This document shows, piece after piece, positions 46,704-55,482 of a stretch of 64,000 bases of DNA. The stretch is taken from contig NZ_JADEWN010000002.1 in assembly GCF_015207655.1 (NCBI RefSeq), positions 88,385 to 152,384 on the forward strand, given 5' to 3'. How positions within the stretch are numbered: position 1 is the stretch's first letter; each line of letters opens with the position of its first letter. The notes under the pieces are model-generated. The model was not told the origin of the DNA. It did no database searches and saw only the letters and a list, made by a program, of their open reading frames with translations. This DNA comes from Gloeocapsopsis crepidinum LEGE 06123. GTDB taxonomy: Bacteria; Cyanobacteriota; Cyanobacteriia; Cyanobacteriales; Chroococcidiopsidaceae. The position numbers and the translations under genes were made by a program.

Positions 46704-47592
46704 TCTTGCACAAGGCTATGAGGGTAGCTTGAGTTCATAGTTGTATAGACCAGCAATCAAGTTAAAGCGCAAACAGAAATGCTTTGTGCGATTTCTATAG
46801 CGGTCAGATAAAAACTTGAAAATATTCAGAGTGCGGTTAACATGCTCACGGATGACTCTAAGTTTAGCTAATTGCCGATCCAAGTGCTTGTCTTGAGCAC
46901 TGATAATGGCACCCCTGGGTTTCTTCTTGGGTGTGCGGCTTTTTGGATGAATTTTAGCACTGCCTTGATATCCTTTATCTGCTAGACACATAACTGCTGG
47001 TTGGAGCTGGACTTGGCTGGATTTAAATCGGGAAAAGTCGTGTTCTCTGCCCTTGCCATAAGCTGTAAAAATGATTTGCTTGGTGAGCTGGTCAACCACG
47101 ACTTGCGTTTTGAGGGCATACCTTTTTTCTTGCCACTATAGTCCCGTTTCTGTTTTTTTTAGGACGCTCAATCGGGCTTTCAGTCACATCCACTACTACG
47201 ATTTCTATCTCATGGTTTGGGTCGAGCAGTTTCTTCTTTCCTGGGAGACGCAATTTGTCTGAAGCAATCAAGGTGTCTTCTACAGTGCGAATGATGCGAT
47301 TGCTGTAGACTCATAAATTCCCCAGCTAGTAGCAATATGACAGTAGGTACGATACTCGCGTAAGTATTCTAACGTCATTAATACTTGGTCTTCTATGCTG
47401 AGTTTACTAGGTCTATCTGGTTTCAGCTGTTGTTTGGCTTGCTGCATCACTACTACCATTAGTTTAATATTTCAGGACGCACGCCGCATAAGCGTTTAAA
47501 GTCCTCTGGCTTCAAATGTTTGACTTGCTCGTAGGTCATAGGGTTTCCTCCTTTAACCTACTTTTGCCATCTTTCTCTACCCTTTTGCAAGA
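46704..47592 (-). mobile_element. decayed IS5-like insertion sequence
   Basis: Terminal inverted repeats: TCTTGCACAAGG at 46704-46715 and CCTTTTGCAAGA at 47581-47592, which match in 11 of 12 positions when inverted. The element is about 890 bp and contains one transposase reading frame, now broken. No convincing target-site duplication flanks it (CTAG abuts the left end only), which suggests an old insertion. Confidence 0.75.
46716..47539 (-). pseudogene. IS5-type DDE transposase, multiple frameshifts
   Basis: Starts MTYEQVKHLKPEDFKRLCGV at ATG 47539 and ends intact at 46716 with VDQLTKQIIFTAYGKGREHDF, the DKGYQG box, and FNLIAGLYNYEL. In between the reading shifts frame at least three times: near 47460 (after RPEIL), near 47300 (before RIIRTVEDTLIASDKLRLPGKK) and in A-runs near 47150-47120 (around PKKKQKRDYSGKKK). 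The catalytic segment VVVDVTESPIERP is recognisable. Not functional. Family resembles IS5/DDE_Tnp_4 transposases. Confidence 0.82.
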
Positions 47593-47630
47593 AGTTTAAA
47601 GTTTAAGATAAAAGCTAATCGCTTTTTCGA

Positions 47631-48512
47631 CTACTTAAGTGCCTTTTTCACTAAGCTTGAAATCTGAGAAGGGCGATCGGCAACTGGAACTTTAGCTTCT
47701 TTAAACGCCGTCAGTTTACTTTGGGTAGTCCCAATATTGACACCGCGACCAACAACCGCAGCGAGAGTTCCTGTGTGTCCCCAGTGTTTACCAGGCGGGG
47801 CATTTCTACCAGCAATGTAAGCAATCACGGGTTTATCAATCGTTTCTGCAATGTAGCGGGCAGCAGTTTCTTCGCTATTTCCTCCAGTTTCTCCAACTAA
47901 AACAATTGCCTGCGTGCTGTCATCTTCATCTAAAATTTGCAGCCATTGCAAGAAAGAAGATCCTGTAATTGCATCACTACCAATGCTGACACCGATTGAC
48001 TGTCCTAAACCTGCTTTGGTTAACTCTGAAGCAATTTCATAAGTAAGAGTACTGCTACGGCTAACGATTCCCACAGATCCAGGAGTGTAAAATTCACTCG
48101 CATGAGTTCCTAATAGAATCTTTCCTGGGACAATAATTCCAGGACTGTTTGGTCCGACAACCAAGGTTTCTGTTGCTTCTGCTTTGCGCAGAAGATGCAC
48201 CATATCAAGAGGGGGAACTCCCGCAGGGATAATAATAATTTGGCGAATACCTGCAGCGATCGCTTCTAAAGCTGCATCGAGTGCTTGATAGGGAGACACT
48301 AAAATAATTGTGGTGTCAATCACCCCAAATTCTGCCACTGCTTGTTCTACTAGATCAAACACAGGAATTTCATCAAACGTTTCCCCACTTTGCCCAGGAC
48401 TGATCGCCGCAATGACATTTGTGCCATAAACTTTCATGCGGGCGGCGTGTGTTGCCATCAGTGGTTCGCAATAGCCCTGGATTACAACTTTACTTTCTGG
48501 GGTTAGTTTCAT
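47631..48512 (-). CDS. sucD: succinyl-CoA synthetase alpha subunit-like
   Basis: ADP/GDP-forming succinate-CoA ligase alpha subunit, TCA cycle, 293 residues. Phosphohistidine loop GKHWGHTGTLAAVVGRG carries the active His. Also GPNSPGIIVPG, GIVSRSSTLTYE and GETGGNSEETAARYI. The CoA-binding loop, usually GxTGxQGT, is here GYCEPLMATH (about residues 13-22) and lacks the second and third glycines. The start ATG overlaps the sucC stop as ATGA, a 4-bp overlap implying coupling. Divergent cyanobacterial type, or another acyl-CoA ligase (NDP-forming). Confidence 0.83.
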   Translation of the reverse strand: MKLTPESKVVIQGYCEPLMATHAARMKVYGTNVIAAISPGQSGETFDEIPVFDLVEQAVAEFGVIDTTIILVSPYQALDAALEAIAAGIRQIIIIPAGVPPLDMVHLLRKAEATETLVVGPNSPGIIVPGKILLGTHASEFYTPGSVGIVSRSSTLTYEIASELTKAGLGQSIGVSIGSDAITGSSFLQWLQILDEDDSTQAIVLVGETGGNSEETAARYIAETIDKPVIAYIAGRNAPPGKHWGHTGTLAAVVGRGVNIGTTQSKLTAFKEAKVPVADRPSQISSLVKKALK

Positions 48513-49696
48513 CTTCTTCTTCCAGAGGACTTCGCAAGGCGCGATGCTTGCGCTATAGCTTCATCTAAACTGTTAACGAGTGGAACTTGCACTGTGGCAA
48601 GTTGCTCTTTTGCAGAGTCAAAATCTGCACCTGCAAACCGCACAATAACGCGAGGTGAGTATGTTTGAGTACGAGATTTGTTAGTCGTCATCCGTTCTCG
48701 ACGTTGTACGAAACTGACAATAACTTGCGCTAGTTCTATTGGTGTCGGAACTGTACCGAGAATATTGACTAAGACGACTTGAATATTTTTCTGTTCGCTC
48801 AAAAATTCTAGTCCTTGCTGCAGGCGATCCTTAAAGCTTGGTGTTGTTGAGTTCCAACTTCTGCCATGTCCAATGTTGAGACAACTTGCTGGCTGACTTC
48901 CTGCATCTGTGAGTAAATCCATTGTTGCCATGACTAAACCAGCGCCGTTACCCAAAACTGCAATGTTACCTGAGGGTTCTACTTCGTCCCAAGTTCCTAA
49001 CTCTAGCGAATACTTGCGTCCCTTCTCACGCTGTGCCATTTTCTCTGCCATCGCTGCCACATCAGGATGACGCGCGATCGCGCGATCGTTGACGGTGACT
49101 TTGCCATCGAGTGCCATCAGTTCGCCGGTTGAACTGACACCGAGAGGATTAATTTCTACTAAATCTAAATCTTTCTGCACAAACAACTGATACATTTTCT
49201 CGATGATGCCACTGACTGTTTGAATCAACGGTCCTTGTAGACCCATTTTGATTGTTAAACGTCGCGCATAAAATGGAGAAAATTCTTGCTCAACAACAAC
49301 TTGCTGTAAAAGTTCGGGTGCTGATTCGACATCAATCCCACCTTGCACAGATCCTAAAAGTAGCGGTCGATGTGCTGCTGCATCCAAAACTACAGCTAAA
49401 TAAAACTCCTGATCGGCATCGTATTTTGCTTCGGCTAGCAATACTTCAGGTAATTCGCCCAAAATTGATAGGTGAAAGATAGTTTGCGCAGCGGCGATCG
49501 CATCAATTGTATTTGTGACAAATCTAACTCCCCCAGCCCTTCCTCTACCACCAACACGTACTTGTGACTTGAGTACCACTGGATAAGGAATCTTTAGCCG
49601 CTTAATGTCGCTGGGACGGTCAATACGTTGTGATGGCAAGACAGGTATGCCCATCTCCCGAAACCATTCTTTTGCTTGGTACTCTAATACATCCAT
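48509..49696 (-). CDS. sucC: succinyl-CoA synthetase beta subunit-like
   Basis: ATP-grasp beta subunit partnering SucD. Opening MDVLEYQAKEWFREMGIPV, ATP-grasp loop VLKSQVRVGGRGRAGGVRFV, VEINPLGVS, and ALDGKVTVNDRA. NGAGLVMATMDLL is the subunit-interface motif. 395 residues, standard. The region after it (CLNIGHGRSWNSTT) diverges from the E. coli type GGGA motif, matching the unusual alpha subunit. First gene of the sucC-sucD pair. ATG start. Confidence 0.85.
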   Translation of the reverse strand: MDVLEYQAKEWFREMGIPVLPSQRIDRPSDIKRLKIPYPVVLKSQVRVGGRGRAGGVRFVTNTIDAIAAAQTIFHLSILGELPEVLLAEAKYDADQEFYLAVVLDAAAHRPLLLGSVQGGIDVESAPELLQQVVVEQEFSPFYARRLTIKMGLQGPLIQTVSGIIEKMYQLFVQKDLDLVEINPLGVSSTGELMALDGKVTVNDRAIARHPDVAAMAEKMAQREKGRKYSLELGTWDEVEPSGNIAVLGNGAGLVMATMDLLTDAGSQPASCLNIGHGRSWNSTTPSFKDRLQQGLEFLSEQKNIQVVLVNILGTVPTPIELAQVIVSFVQRRERMTTNKSRTQTYSPRVIVRFAGADFDSAKEQLATVQVPLVNSLDEAIAQASRLAKSSGRRR

Positions 49697-49881
49697 GTTT
49701 TAGCTTGTAGCACTTAGACTTATGAAGGGTTAGGAGTTAGGGAACGCGCTTCGTAGACCTTCGGTTGAAAAGTTAGTGAAATACTGATTCATACTTTAAC
49801 GTATCGCCTGAAACCTTATTTGTAATAGCTGATAACTAAATTACTCAAAGTAATTTCAACTCGCATAAATTATACAACTTC

Positions 49882-50787
49882 CTATTTTTCCCTAAATGCA
49901 CCACTTTGCCATTCTTTTGCTACCAGATTTATACCATAGAAGTGCTGCCAAAATTTGTCTACTATTTTGATTGGCAATACTTTAGTCATTAAGAATAGCA
50001 GGATTCTGCCACCCGTAGCGGCGATGTAACGCGGACGTGGGTTAGGTGCGCTTAAGGCTTTGATCATGACTTTAGCAACGCGTTCTGATGTCCAAGCTTG
50101 GCTGCTTGTTTGTTTTTCTAAGTCTTTAAGCTTAGCAAATGCCGCACGATAGGGGCTTTTTTCTGGTGCAGCAATACTTTTCTCTACCGCTTGGGCTGCT
50201 GCTGCAAAAAAGTTAGTACTGACAGGTCCTGGTTCAATGACACTAACCTTAATATTAAATGGTTCGAGTTCCATCCGCAAAGCATCACTGACTCCTTCTA
50301 AAGCAAATTTAGAGGAACTATATAAACCTCCAAAAGGGAACGCTAGTCTACCTCCTAGGGAACTAATATTGATAATTCTGCCGCCACCTTGGTGCCGCAT
50401 TTGCGGTATAACAGCACGAATCAGCGCTAGTGGTCCAATGATGTTGACTTGAAACTGCCTTTGAATTGCTTCTGTGGGAATTAATTCTACAGGTCCCATT
50501 TGTCCGTAACCGGCATTATTGACTAAAGCATCAATGCGACCAAAGTGTGCGATCGCTTTTTGAGCAAGTGCTTCTGCCTGCTCAATTTTCTCTAAGTCAC
50601 AGGGAACGACTAACACTTCGGCTCCAGCTTTCCGGCAGAGTGTCGCCAGGGTTTCGAGTTTTTCAAGATTACGAGCTGCGATGACTAACCGAATTCCCAT
50701 AAATCGTTGCGCTAAAAGTTGCGCCAGCGCTGCACCGATTCCACTTGATGCACCAGTAATAACTACTACTTGTTCTGATAAAGGCAT
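49882..50787 (-). CDS. short-chain dehydrogenase/reductase
   Basis: Classical SDR with cofactor motif TGASSGIGAALA (residues 11-22), NNAGYG near 90, and catalytic S-Y-K in ISSLGG and YSSSKFALEG. Arginine after the second strand (AARNLEKL) suggests NADP preference. 301 residues, longer than the core because of a hydrophobic C-terminal segment (GGRILLFLMTKVLPIKIVDKFW), probably a membrane-associating tail. Substrate unknown; lipid or sterol-like compounds are common for this subfamily. ATG start. Confidence 0.87.
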   Translation of the reverse strand: MPLSEQVVVITGASSGIGAALAQLLAQRFMGIRLVIAARNLEKLETLATLCRKAGAEVLVVPCDLEKIEQAEALAQKAIAHFGRIDALVNNAGYGQMGPVELIPTEAIQRQFQVNIIGPLALIRAVIPQMRHQGGGRIINISSLGGRLAFPFGGLYSSSKFALEGVSDALRMELEPFNIKVSVIEPGPVSTNFFAAAAQAVEKSIAAPEKSPYRAAFAKLKDLEKQTSSQAWTSERVAKVMIKALSAPNPRPRYIAATGGRILLFLMTKVLPIKIVDKFWQHFYGINLVAKEWQSGAFREK

Positions 50788-50980
50788 AGTCGATTAAATT
50801 TTATTTTGAATGTAAAGTCGTATTACTACTTAAATTCTTTTAATAACTCAGGAATGATTTTAAAATTTTGATACTAACTCTGTCTTATCTCTGAAGTGAG
50901 AAGTCAAAGACTTTATTTACATCCATAACATCAAGACTTACAAGTGATAATCTGAAAAAATCAGTGACTAAAAGACAAAG

Positions 50981-52762
50981 ATGTCGCCACTTTTAAACAA
51001 TCGCTATCTGATAATTAGCTCTCTAGGAAGCGGTGGTTTTGGTAATACTTTTTTAGTAGAAGACACCCATATGCCTTCCAGGCGTCGCTGCGTGCTCAAG
51101 CAACTGAAACCCATTAGTAACAATCCTCAAGTTTACCAAGTGGTTCAAGAGCTTTTTTGGCAAGAGGCTGCCATATTGGAAACCCTGGGCGAACAGCACA
51201 ATCAAATTCCTAAGTTGTATGCCTACTTTGCAGAAGCAGGTCATTTTTACTTAGTCCAAGAACTCATCGAAGGTACAACTCTAGAGCAAAAAGTTCAAGC
51301 AGAAGGATTACTTCCCGAAAATTTAGTTAAGGACATCGTAGCTAGCGTTTTATCTGTACTAGAAGTCATTCATGCCAGAAAAATTATTCACAGAGATATC
51401 AAGCCTGCCAATATTATGTGGCGTCGATGGGATAGCAAACCCGTTTTGATTGATTTTGGTGCAGTTAAACAGTTAGTCAATATCGAAATCAATTCTCAAG
51501 GTCAAACAAGAAGCTTAAGTGTGATTGGTACGCCAGGTTTTATGCCTCCAGAACAGGCAGCAGGTAGACCAGTTTATGCTAGCGATTTGTATAGTTTAGG
51601 AATGACGGCAATTTATTTGCTGACTGGTAGAGCGCCTCAACAGTTGGATGTAAACCCGCAAACAGGAGAAATTGGCTGGCGCAGATACGCTGCTAGTATT
51701 AGTCCTGACTTTGCGGCAGTATTAGATAAGGCAATTCAACCGCATATAGGCGATCGCTACACTACTGCCCAAGAAATGCAATCCGCTTTGTTACGCTCTG
51801 CGCAGCGCTTTCGATTCTCAAGTCCTTTTTCTGGGCAACGTAGAACAAACACGACAAAAACTCAGACTTCAGGTAACAATCAAATTTCTCCAGTAGTTAT
51901 TGCCATTAGTTTAATCGTTGCATCCTCAATAGCTGGGATTTATGCGATTAACAACTCAGATTTTTCCTCGCCAAAAATTCTTGCTGGTGGACATTCAAGA
52001 GAAGTCGATTCTTTAGCTTTTAGTCCTGACGGGAATACTCTTGCTAGTGGTGGTAGAGATTGGAAAATTAATTTATGGAATTCGCGTAGTGGAGACTTAC
52101 TCAATACTTTTGGAGAAAATAGTAATCGAACTAATATTACTGCGATCGCTGTTAGCAAAGATGGGCAGATTTTGTTTAGCGGTGACTTAAATGGTACTAT
52201 CAAAATTTGGAATCGTAGTCATAGCAATCGATTTGCTGGCGAACAAAGGCAAGCACATCCTTCAACAATTACTTCTCTAGCTTTTAGGACTTCACCAGAT
52301 ATCCTCGTAAGTGGTGACTCAAATGGTACTATCAAGACTTGGGATGTTATAAATCAAGCTCAGACTTTTCAGCTCCAAGAACGATCTGTGCGCCAAAATC
52401 ACTCTAGAAATAGAGTTACTGCCGTTGCTATTCATCCCACAGGCAGTAAAACTGTAGCGAGTGGTGACTCTCAAGGATTAATCAAGATTTGGAATATAGA
52501 TACTGGACAAGAAAATTTTCCTCCCCTACAAGCACACGCCAACACAGTTTTATCAATTGCTATCAAAACTGATGGAAATTTAGTAACTGGCAGTAGTGAC
52601 GGTACAATCAAATCATGGAATTTACAAGAGAGTCAAGCAACTCTTAATAGCGAAAAATCTTTTAATTATTTAGATACATTTCATTCTCTTGCAATTAGTC
52701 CTCAGGGTAATAACTTTGCTGTTAGTAGTAGCGGGCAAATCGAGATTTTGTCAACTCAGTAA
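50981..52762 (+). CDS. transmembrane Ser/Thr kinase with extracytoplasmic WD40 domain
   Basis: PknB-type kinase (about 8-270): G-loop LGSGGFGNTF, K40 in CVLKQLKP, HRDIKPANIMW (about 137), LIDFGAVKQ (about 155) and GTPGFMPPEQ. A linker, then a transmembrane helix (about 304-325, VVIAISLIVASSIAGIYAI), then at least five WD40 blades (motifs INLWNS, IKIWNR, IKTWDV, IKIWNI, IKSWNL), ending in a degenerate one. All kinase residues are intact, so it should be active. It sits beside FHA genes, convergent with the FHA-flavoprotein 25 bp away. Its propeller probably senses a periplasmic ligand or protein. ATG start. Confidence 0.9.
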   Translation: MSPLLNNRYLIISSLGSGGFGNTFLVEDTHMPSRRRCVLKQLKPISNNPQVYQVVQELFWQEAAILETLGEQHNQIPKLYAYFAEAGHFYLVQELIEGTTLEQKVQAEGLLPENLVKDIVASVLSVLEVIHARKIIHRDIKPANIMWRRWDSKPVLIDFGAVKQLVNIEINSQGQTRSLSVIGTPGFMPPEQAAGRPVYASDLYSLGMTAIYLLTGRAPQQLDVNPQTGEIGWRRYAASISPDFAAVLDKAIQPHIGDRYTTAQEMQSALLRSAQRFRFSSPFSGQRRTNTTKTQTSGNNQISPVVIAISLIVASSIAGIYAINNSDFSSPKILAGGHSREVDSLAFSPDGNTLASGGRDWKINLWNSRSGDLLNTFGENSNRTNITAIAVSKDGQILFSGDLNGTIKIWNRSHSNRFAGEQRQAHPSTITSLAFRTSPDILVSGDSNGTIKTWDVINQAQTFQLQERSVRQNHSRNRVTAVAIHPTGSKTVASGDSQGLIKIWNIDTGQENFPPLQAHANTVLSIAIKTDGNLVTGSSDGTIKSWNLQESQATLNSEKSFNYLDTFHSLAISPQGNNFAVSSSGQIEILSTQ

Positions 52763-52787
52763 ACGTGATTGAGAACAAATTCTGAAT

Positions 52788-54740
52788 CTACACAGGCGAC
52801 TGATTTGTTATCCATTTGCACCATTGGCTAAAAGAACAGAAACAATTTAAACGATGCATTCCAGGGGCGCGCACTGCTGCGAGACTATCAGCGGAACGCA
52901 AAGCCGCATATTGCAAACCCAAAAAGCTATCTACTGCCGCATAGGGACCGCCCAGAGTAATTGCTCCCGCAGCATACATACGTCCTTTGCCAGACCGCAT
53001 TTCTGTGATTTCAAAATCATGAGCAACTGCTAAACGCCCTAAATGATTGAGGGGAAGGTTGTAATGAGTCACGAGATCGTCTAGGAGAGGATTTGACTTT
53101 GCTTTCGCCTCTAAACCAGTAGCGTCAATAATAAAGTCTGCTTGCAGCTTGATTTGTCCTTGTAAATCCTTACCTTTAATATACGTGATGGTATTTTGCT
53201 GTTCCCTTTCTACCCGTTCTACTTCACCAAAAGTAATTTGATACCAACCTTGACTAATACCTTCTTGTACAATACGTCGCCAGTCAGAACGTGCAGCAGT
53301 AGTCGTACCGCCCCAGTCTTTGAGGAACTGCTGGCGCTGTTGAGGGGAAGCATTTTCTAATATAGCTCGCAATTCGCCACCCCAACAGGCTTTGGGCCAG
53401 TTAAATGGTTGAAATTCGTAGTGATTTTCTACTTGGCGTTGGGCAGCATCAAATTTGTTACCTTGCGATTTAGGCGATCGCATCAAATGCAAAACAAAAA
53501 TATTACGGTTGCGCTGTCGCACTTCATAAATACGTTGCACAATTCGTGAAGCGACAATACCCCGACCGCGAATTAATACGGTTCCACCATAACGTTCTAA
53601 GTGTTTGTAAACGTGTTCGTGTTGTTCGTAAGCATTAACAACAGACTTAAAGTCTTGCGTTTTTTCGCGGTATTTTTGCAAATCAGGAAGAAACTGAATT
53701 GCTGGATATCCGGTTGCTAAGTGTACGTAACGTGCTAACACAATAGCGCGATCGCGGTGGTTACTACTAGAACACGAGTAGGCGATCGCATATCTTTCAT
53801 CATCTGTTTTCCGAATAGCGCGGACGCGTCCGTAGCGAAAGATTTGATGCCATCCGATGCGCTTTGCTTCTCGATCTATAGAGTCAAAAACATTGCCAGC
53901 GCGAGGAGTATAAGTTTCTGCTAGTGTTGGTTCAGCAAACACTTGCCACAGGTATTGCAACGCCGAATTAATTTTACCTTTGTAAAAGTCTCGCCACGCT
54001 TCTCGGATTGCATAACTAGGCCAGCCCCAAATATTATCAGGACAAGAATCTGAATTAGAGCGTAACCTTTCGTGCAGAGGAATTTGCGAATTCAAACACA
54101 GTCTTTGATAACGCGCATAAGGTTGCTTTTCTAAACCAATTGCGACAATCTGACGAACTTTTACACCAAAAATTCTTAAAAAATCGACCCAAATAAAGCT
54201 ACCTAATCCTGCCCCGATCGCCACATAATCAATTTGATAGACAGGAAGGTTTGTTGCATATAAATCTCTTACTGAAATTTGCTGCGACTGAAATATTGCT
54301 GGAGGAAAATCACTTGTTGCTGTAACAGTCTTGCGTTGAACTTCTGGTTCGGGTAGATCGGTGTCTGGATGAAATGAAATCACTGAATCGGTTTCTAAGC
54401 TACTAGCAACAAACGTGACAGCGATCGCATAATTACCCATCTGCAGCTGATCGCCATGATTCAATACACCCCGATTGACACTTATCCCATTAATGAAAGT
54501 GCCACTTTGACTTTGGTTTGTTACTACTAATTGTCCTTGTTCAAACAGAATCAGAGCATGAAAGCGAGAAACTTGAGTACTCTCTAATACAAGTCGCGAG
54601 ACGCGATCGCCGTGAATTGTACTTGGCATTTTAGACAGTTCGCGTCCAATAGCGATCGGCAGTTTCAGTCTTAATTTTTGCTGTTCTTTTGTTGTTGGAT
54701 CTACCCAATTCAGTTGAATTTGCCTAGAATCAGGATTCAT
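52788..54740 (-). CDS. FHA domain fused to FAD/NAD(P)-binding oxidoreductase
   Basis: 650 residues. An N-terminal FHA phosphothreonine-binding domain with G32-R33, S58-R-F-H61, N75 and S79-G-T-F-I-N84, all canonical. Then a flavoprotein: FAD dinucleotide motif GAGLGS at 176-181, ATGYP at 342-346, second nucleotide site RGRGIVASRI at 391-400, and DATG near 565. The layout recalls Lys/Orn N-hydroxylase-like and Trk-type FAD/NAD(P) proteins. No membrane segment. The zinc-ribbon FHA gene is 10 bp upstream, so they form an operon. Catalytic substrate unknown; FHA suggests recruitment by a kinase. ATG start. Confidence 0.88.
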   Translation of the reverse strand: MNPDSRQIQLNWVDPTTKEQQKLRLKLPIAIGRELSKMPSTIHGDRVSRLVLESTQVSRFHALILFEQGQLVVTNQSQSGTFINGISVNRGVLNHGDQLQMGNYAIAVTFVASSLETDSVISFHPDTDLPEPEVQRKTVTATSDFPPAIFQSQQISVRDLYATNLPVYQIDYVAIGAGLGSFIWVDFLRIFGVKVRQIVAIGLEKQPYARYQRLCLNSQIPLHERLRSNSDSCPDNIWGWPSYAIREAWRDFYKGKINSALQYLWQVFAEPTLAETYTPRAGNVFDSIDREAKRIGWHQIFRYGRVRAIRKTDDERYAIAYSCSSSNHRDRAIVLARYVHLATGYPAIQFLPDLQKYREKTQDFKSVVNAYEQHEHVYKHLERYGGTVLIRGRGIVASRIVQRIYEVRQRNRNIFVLHLMRSPKSQGNKFDAAQRQVENHYEFQPFNWPKACWGGELRAILENASPQQRQQFLKDWGGTTTAARSDWRRIVQEGISQGWYQITFGEVERVEREQQNTITYIKGKDLQGQIKLQADFIIDATGLEAKAKSNPLLDDLVTHYNLPLNHLGRLAVAHDFEITEMRSGKGRMYAAGAITLGGPYAAVDSFLGLQYAALRSADSLAAVRAPGMHRLNCFCSFSQWCKWITNQSPV

Positions 54741-54750
54741 AATCTTTCCT

Positions 54751-55275
54751 TTAATATTTAGCTGCTAAAACACTTTCTGCTGCTGCCAGGGAAGTACCAT
54801 CCCAAGGACAGCCTAGATTGAGTCGTTCATAAGGTAAATTACGACGACATTTAGGACAGATTAAACTATAGGTACTTTTTTGAGGCGAACTATTGCCAAA
54901 AGATAGAGAAACTGCTAATACTTTTAGTTCTATGTTTCCTAGATAAATACTACTGCCTTTACTTAATGTAACTTCACCTTGAATTAATTTTTTACTATTA
55001 ATAATTGGAGGATTACTTGCTCTCAAGTTGCGCAGATAAAAGCTATTGTGTTTAGGATTAAAAAAGATTTCTACGTGTAGTGCTGATATTGTTGGATGCT
55101 GAATAATAATGTCACACCGCGAAGGATCGCGTCCGATTCGCACAGTGTCTGGGTACTTGCTAAGTGGGCGATCGCGAATTTTTTGAGTGACTAACCGCCC
55201 TGCTTGCATCCAACCTAAAGTTAATTCATTCATAGTTTTGATAGTCAATATTTTGATTCGCGTTTTTGGTTTCAC
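54751..55275 (-). CDS. FHA domain protein with C-terminal zinc ribbon
   Basis: 174 residues. FHA domain: G48-R49, S64-A-L-H67, then N83, with N93 in a modified last loop (SNPPIIN instead of SGTxxN). C-terminal CPKC (C140, C143) and CPWDG (C156, D159), a zinc-ribbon-like end seen in other cyanobacterial FHA proteins. The frame starts MKPKTR; an internal ATG (MNELTLGWMQAG, 55233) is a better start because it begins at conserved sequence. Ten bp before the FHA-flavoprotein, probably co-translated. Phosphopeptide adaptor is the likely role. Confidence 0.82.
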   Translation of the reverse strand: MKPKTRIKILTIKTMNELTLGWMQAGRLVTQKIRDRPLSKYPDTVRIGRDPSRCDIIIQHPTISALHVEIFFNPKHNSFYLRNLRASNPPIINSKKLIQGEVTLSKGSSIYLGNIELKVLAVSLSFGNSSPQKSTYSLICPKCRRNLPYERLNLGCPWDGTSLAAAESVLAAKY

Positions 55276-55372
55276 ACATCAATAGAAAAATATGACTGCT
55301 AGAGTTAATGCATATATAGCGATCTTATTTGAATTATGAAAAATTATTTTAACGAACCACTTCAGACGCAGA

Positions 55373-55417
55373 GGAGCCAGTGCGTTGCGGAGGTTTCCTC
55401 CGTTGTAGCAACTGGCG
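55373..55417 (+). repeat. REP-like palindromic element, copy c
   Basis: GGAGCCAGTGCGTTGCGGAGG on the left and CCTCCGTTGTAGCAACTGGCG on the right make an extended imperfect hairpin around TTT. Flanked by CGCAGAG on both sides. Same family as copies a and b. Confidence 0.8.
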
Positions 55418-55482
55418 TAACGCAGAGAGAAGAATAAAGGGAGGGCTATAGATCAACGAACTAAACTTGCAATTTGATACAG

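Noticed and set aside
47071..47262. 63-residue plus-strand frame
   Set aside because: It lies antisense to the broken transposase and has no independent support.
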